From the NCBI RefSeq assembly GCF_004379255.2, contig NC_056048.1, positions 5,800,001-5,864,000 on the forward strand: 64,000 nt of DNA. Direction: 5' to 3'. The position numbers and the translations under genes were made by a program. Position 1 is the first letter of the stretch, and each line of letters starts with the position of its first letter. A model generated the notes under the pieces. It was not told where the DNA came from. It did not search any database and saw only the letters and a program-made list of their open reading frames with translations. The stretch is from Salvia splendens (lineage: Eukaryota; Streptophyta; Magnoliopsida; Lamiales; Lamiaceae). Below are positions 58,562-64,000 of this stretch, in pieces.

Positions 58562-61442
58562 TCTATACTAATATAAAGGTTGAGTTTTGAGGGCAATTTG
58601 GTAAATGAGAGAAGAATACCAAAAGCTACCAAATCTTCTATAAATACCAATTCTATTAATCACACGTTACAACCCTTCCATTCTTAAATAAAAAATACTC
58701 ACACTACATTAATCAGCTCAACAAATGCTTATAATGCCCACCATCCATGTACGTTTCTTATTGATGAATAAGAGGATAAGAAGGGCATGAGCATTTGTAT
58801 AGACTTTTCATTAAATACCAATAGGTATGGGAATTTATTTTTTAAAATTGCATTCGACGCCATACTACTTTGCATTAGAATGTACAATAATGATGAGTTG
58901 ATGACAATTTATTTTCCTAATTTCATTAATTGTATTGTAAGGTTCGTCAAATTACATGCATCTCTAAAATTGTCATGGAATACATCAAAATGTAATTTAA
59001 TTAATTATTATAAATTAAATTGTGCTCACTAAAAGTCAATAGAGACGAATTTAAAAGGAGAAGAATACCAAAAGCTACCAAATCTTCTATAAATACCAAT
59101 TCTATTAATCAAAAGTGTCATGAACATGGTGGAAAAAGGAGTGTTGCCGGCGATGATTCTCATGTGTCAACCGTACAACATGGCTATCGACAACTGAGTA
59201 CACTACACATCGTCCTAAATGTCTAGCGTCTGTTGATGATAGTTCTACTGAAGTGGTAAAGGGATACAGATGAAATAGTCTGAGATCGTGCGAGATGGTG
59301 AGAGTCGAAGAGCGGACCGGAGGTGCTGGTAAATAGAGGCGCAGAGCAAAAATCAACGAAAAAGCTTCAAAGGAGGAGTGTGAAAGAAAATAGAGAGCGC
59401 TCAACTCTTCTCAGGATTAGGGTTTACAGATGTAATAGAAATAGGAGATATATAAATTACATCTTTCTAAATTGTAAAAATATCCTGTCAGTTGTATAAA
59501 AAAATATACAAAACTACGCTATTTCATTGCATCCATATTATGCGTATGGTATAGATTTTCTAGGGCTCATTTATTACCCAAAATTTGTGCAAAGTAGATT
59601 ATGAGATTGGTAAGTTACTTGAAGAACAATGGGGGAAATTGTTGCCATTTCAATTGTTTCATAAAGATGTAAAACTGCTGATTTGAAGATTGAGTGATCG
59701 TTAGTGTCAGTTGCTTTTCCCTTCGTATTTTAGCCGAAAGCATGGCCAACAATAGGCGTCCAATCGTTTGTTCTAACAATTACTTAAATTTAAAATAATA
59801 ATTTTACATATAAATTTAGAATCTTATACGACAGTTTCATATGTAGTATAAATGTAATCCTCCATAATTGAACAATTACGTTGATTAAAATATTGATTTT
59901 ATAACAAGAAGATGCAATGTGAGGTAAAAGCAATATTAAATGTTTGTCGGTTAGAAATATTGGCCTCCAATATGTTACTAGAAGTTTGAATGCATTACAC
60001 AATTTAATAGTTTTAATGCTTACGGTTATGCAAATAATTAAGGGGTTTAAATGTAAGAATGTAATGAGCCATGTATGTCGTTTTTCTTACTAGAAGAATG
60101 CAAAAAGCTACCCATCTTCTATAAATTTAGCTTGTGTTGGTTTGGTTTTGAGTTGGGGGAGATTGGAGAGCCTACAGTTGCGACATGCGATTCAAGTAGG
60201 AGCTTGAAGGAGAAAGCTAGCAGGCATGGTGATGAACTGATATGGAGGTGAAAGAAATGAAGATCTGACGTATGGTGATCGGGTCGGGGAATGTCAGGGT
60301 AGAAGGCGTAAATTGCCACCATGGATGGAGGCGTAAATTAAGATTTAAATTTCTAAAATGAAAAGATTTTTAAATCAAATAACATAAATTTTATTGAAAT
60401 ATCAAATGTTAAATATTAGAAGTGATAGTAAATTTATTTAAAAGATTTCTTCAGTTACATAACTTGTGTAATTATTTATTTTGGAAATTATGAAAGAGAA
60501 CGGTTGGAATTGAGATGGTCGAGCTGCCGTTTAAATGTAAAAAAAATATGTGTGAATTAATTGTACATTTCATATGCTACTATCTTTTAAATAAATTTAC
60601 TATCATTTCTAATATTTAACGTTTGATATTTCAATAGCCATTTATGTTATTTGATTTAAAAACCTTTTCATTCTAATGCTTGGATGAAAACAAGCAAGAT
60701 TTTTTTTTGTTTACCGTTCACATAGCCCTATTGTAAAACACTTTCTTAATACGAGCATATAAACAGATTTACAGACAAGATTCAGGTAAAAAAACCACCA
60801 CTATCAGTAAGGATTATCAAGTAGGCCGACCCAATGTAAGATATCAAATACAGATCTAAAACCCTCAAAATAGAATAAGTGATCAACAAAGTACAATTGA
60901 AATGGGACGGAGGGAGAATTTTATTGATATTTGGCTCATTTGTTGGTCATGATGAATATATTTTGAATAAGTGATCAACAAAAAATTGAACTGGGGTGGA
61001 GGGAGAATTTTATTGATATTTGGCTCATTTGTTGGTCATGATGAGTATATTTTAAAGTTAAGGGTTTATGATTTGGGTTTCAAGGTTTGGGTTTTTAGTG
61101 TATAGGGTCACTATATTGCAATGAAATGAAGCTCGACTAGGAAGTGTCTCACCAGTGCAATCTTAAATTATTGCAACGTAAACTTGCTCTTGCAGTTATA
61201 ACGCAACGATTAATTCATATTTTCACAGAATTAAAATGCTTTTTAATTTTAAGTCTGATATTTAAATGTCAACACAAATATGTGTTGAAATTTTAATGTG
61301 ATCGTATTGACATTTTTAAGAAAAGTTAGCATTTAAACGCACTCTTGTGGTCATGTGGGGTTAATGTGATTGAAAAAGTATAAACCCGAAATAAATATGA
61401 AGAAATTAAAATGACCCGTGCATCGCACGGGCGTGATACTAG
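58562..61442 (+). mobile_element. Non-autonomous Helitron
   Basis: The 5' end TCTATACTAATATAAAGG lies next to A (58561). The 3' end CTAG (61439-61442) is followed by T (61443), with insertion between A and T and no TSD. A 7-bp stem hairpin, CCCGTGC-ATC-GCACGGG (61415-61431), lies 11 nt before the end. These are the three hallmarks of Helitrons. It has no Rep/helicase gene. Inside, ACCAAAAGCTACCAAATC with TTCTATAAATACC occurs at 58609-58662 and again at 59058-59111; inverted copies lie at 60360-60450 and 60578-60680; a ~93-bp tandem pair lies at about 60870-61055. I recognise no captured gene. Confidence 0.88.
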
Positions 61443-63296
61443 TTTATTTAAATTCCAACTTTGAATGGTGTTCAGGATTTAAATTATGTTAATTTTTTTG
61501 TTGCAATAATATAATTTTGGAAATTTAGTACTATGATTTTTAAATTCTAATGAATTTTGCTATTTTAATTAAATCACATTGAATAAAACAAGTGATTGAT
61601 AATAGATGATATTGTTTAATTAGTAACACACGAAGTAAAAATATTTCCTTCGTAACACAATAGTTGAGTCGTATTTTAATTTGGACTGTCTCACTATATT
61701 CAACCCGTTTCATTTATGACAAAAATAATACATTTATATGTCAACCATAAAGAAATAATAGATAATAGTTATACCAAGGTCCAACCCAACCAGACTGCAC
61801 ATCGGGTTTCGGGTCTGGCCCACCCGAATTGCAGACTAATCAAATTATTATTTTATCTGGTTGAAAATTTTTAAACCCAATAAGGTCTACCTGGTGACAA
61901 TAAAACCGCACGTGTGCTGTGTGCAGCATTTGAAATTAAAGCAACAAATTTGCAGGAACTTCTATACTTTACTGTACTGTACAAGAAATAGACAAAACGA
62001 ATGTAAACACGAAAATAAACACACGATTGAAAAAAAAAACAAAAAAAAACAGGTGGTCATAAAAAAATAATTTAACGACAGATCTCATAAGAAATTGTTG
62101 AATTTGTTTCTCATATATTCAATCTGAAATTGGTTACAATGTCATGATTTTTTGAATTCTTGCGGTAGGGAATGCTTCTAGACGACTAGTTATAAATCGG
62201 CTCTGTTGCAATTGTCATCCATTTATTCTCTTTTAGTCAATTTTATACATTGGTATTAGGAAATATGCGCACTACAAAAATTTCATTAACAAATTTAAAA
62301 GGGATGCCAGTTTAAATCCAAATTCATGGATTAATTTAAATAGCCCGATAGTTCGATAGGGTTATTACTAAAAATTTATTAGCTTGTGATAATATACTTA
62401 ATAGTGAAAATTTTGGATTTATAGATGACAGAAAATATCATGTATGTCTGAAGTTTTTGTAGAATGACGGAAAATATTTAATACTAGTACACAACAATCT
62501 CATATGCAATGCATATTATAGATTGTTGTGTACGAAATAAGATACATCTAGAATAATACTCATTTCATTCCATTATAACTTATAAGAGATGGATTTATTT
62601 TGGGTACAAGATTAAAGAAAATGATATTTATTGTGTTAAGTGGAGAAAGAATAAAATTGAGAATAAAAATATAAATTGATCACTTATAGCGTGATAAAGA
62701 AAAAAATATCAATCACTAATCACGAGATAGTTGGAGTATTAGTTATGAAAATAATAATATAACTACAAAACTTAGGCATAATCGATACTTACCCTTGTGA
62801 TAATATAAGTGGCAGAAAAGTAGAATTTAGAAATAATCGAAAAGATCATGCATGTATGAAGCTTCCACAATTGAAAAAAAAAACAAAACGAGTTTACATG
62901 TAAGGCATATTATAGATTGTTGTGAATTAAATAAAAATAATATTATAATAATACTCCCTCCGCCCTTAATAATTGTCCACTTTAATTCTGGAATAAATTT
63001 TAAGAAATGTAAAAAAAAATCTGTATAAAAAATTAGTGGAATACGGATTATACTTTTATTCCCTCATAAATCCCGTAAAATCAGTATGAAGGCATTAATC
63101 TATATACTGATCAACTGAATCTGTATATTGATTCATATTGAATCTGATCTGTACTTACCGTATCATGATCTATTGAAAAATTTTCAATTTAAAATTTTAA
63201 AATTTTAATTATTACTATTATTATTGGAGTATATGTTTATCAGTGTATGTATATGAAAAATTGAGAGGAATGATGATACGACGAATGAGAGATATA
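61443..63296. other. Intergenic, A/T-rich
   Basis: CTCCCTCCGCCCTTAATAAT at 62954, preceded by TA, is the left end of a Stowaway-like MITE. Its right end is not clear (possibly near 63228). The stretch 61780-61850 has a CCCAACCAGACTGC and GGGTTTCGGG patch of unknown nature. Nothing else was recognised. Confidence 0.45.
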
Positions 63297-63304
63297 GTTA
63301 GAGG

Positions 63305-63956
63305 TAGGCCTGCCAAAATGGATATCGGGTATCCAATACCCGATATCTAAACCCGAAAAAGTCGGGTAATTGGATACCCGAAATTTGAAAAATCGAGTTT
63401 CGGACCGGGTATTGAGAACTTTGAATTTTTAGATATCGGGTTACCCGATATCCGATTGGGTATACCCGGTTTTTTTAAATATTAATAAATAATATATTTA
63501 TTCTAATTTCCGTAGGTAATAGCGGCTGAGCATGTGAGGATATTCTTACTTATTTACAATCCCAAGTACCCAACTGTCCGCTTTATATTCTAATTTCTAA
63601 CTGCTCATAGTCATAGGGTTTTAAAATAATGTATTAATTCTAACTTTTAAAAAATTTAAGTAATTAAATATTAGGATAATTGTGATGGGTAACTTATGAA
63701 TTTTGTATTTTTAAAAGTTTGTAGTTATTTTCTCTTAAATATTTCTTCAAGTTTGCATTAATGCGAACTACATGTTTGTATTTATAAAAGTTTATATATA
63801 ATACTTTAAAAAAGTCAAAATCGAAATTGAAATTGGGACTGAATACTCGAAATCAAAATCGGATCAAGTATCGGATACTAGATTTTGGGAAATTCGGGAT
63901 CGGGTATCCGAAATTTTCGGATCGGGGATCCGCTGATACCCAATTTGGCAGGCCTA
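63305..63956. mobile_element. hAT-type MITE
   Basis: The 652-bp element has ends TAGGCCTGCCAAA and TTTGGCAGGCCTA, perfect inverted repeats, flanked by an 8-bp TSD, GTTAGAGG (63297-63304 and 63957-63964). Subterminal regions are rich in GGGTATC and ACCCGATATC motifs. It is similar in style to, but not the same family as, 16811-17351. Confidence 0.92.
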
Positions 63957-64000
63957 GTTAGAGGGATGACGAGAGACTTGTGGTGGATGCACTAATAATA

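Noticed and set aside
59105..59404. 99-codon open frame on the minus strand as a gene captured by the Helitron
   Set aside because: The translation shows no domain I recognise and no splice-site support. Capture remains possible but is not supported.

Overview
This window is plant nuclear DNA, almost certainly from a eudicot. The evidence is genes split by GT-AG introns, a nuclear tRNA-Phe(GAA), plant-specific families (TRB single-Myb-histone protein, HHP receptor-like protein, GT34 glycosyltransferases), A/T-rich intergenic DNA, and many plant-type small DNA transposons. An asterid such as a mint relative is possible, but that is a guess.

Genes in order: a possible unidentified two-exon gene remnant (631-891, minus); MRPL12, a mitochondrial ribosomal protein (2959-3432, plus); a TRB telomere-repeat-binding factor (5412-8727, minus, 5 coding exons, 296 aa); tRNA-Phe (10875-10947); NDUFS4, a complex I subunit (19098-21666, plus, 5 exons, 152 aa); a NEMP/PNET2-type nuclear envelope protein (23415-28134, minus, 10 exons, 470 aa); APC13 (29587-30639, minus, 3 exons, 63 aa); a heptahelical HHP4/5-like PAQR protein (32109-35268, plus, 3 exons, 403 aa); a GT34 gene carrying a one-base frameshift (40705-41986, plus); an intact GT34 gene (49232-50407, minus, 391 aa); and a 135-aa plant protein I cannot name (53726-54133, minus). 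The genes are ordinary housekeeping or membrane genes. No operon-like logic links them. APC13 and HHP4 are divergent and probably share a short promoter region.

The space between genes is a dense collection of mostly non-autonomous mobile elements, many with intact target-site duplications (TSDs). They include a complete TRIM retrotransposon (4018-4485), several Stowaway MITEs, a Mutator-like element (16307-17996) with a hAT element inside it, long fold-back elements just upstream of MRPL12 and NDUFS4, and PIF/Harbinger-type elements with TAA/TTA TSDs (37439-38344, 38348-40448, 42472-44754, 55634-58407). There are also hAT elements (48124-48981, 63305-63956), a Helitron (58562-61442), and tRNA-derived SINE-like sequences.

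The most unusual structure is at 55634-58407. A Harbinger-type element contains a SINE with a 19-bp TSD and also a 2.09-kb hAT-type element. Where a transposase would be expected, that hAT element carries an almost perfect inverted repeat, with arms of about 505 bp and a 35-bp loop, downstream of a TATA box. If transcribed, it would give a long hairpin RNA, which is a candidate source of transposon-silencing small RNAs.

All splice junctions were placed by eye from GT-AG signals, reading-frame continuity and remembered family resemblance. No alignment was run.
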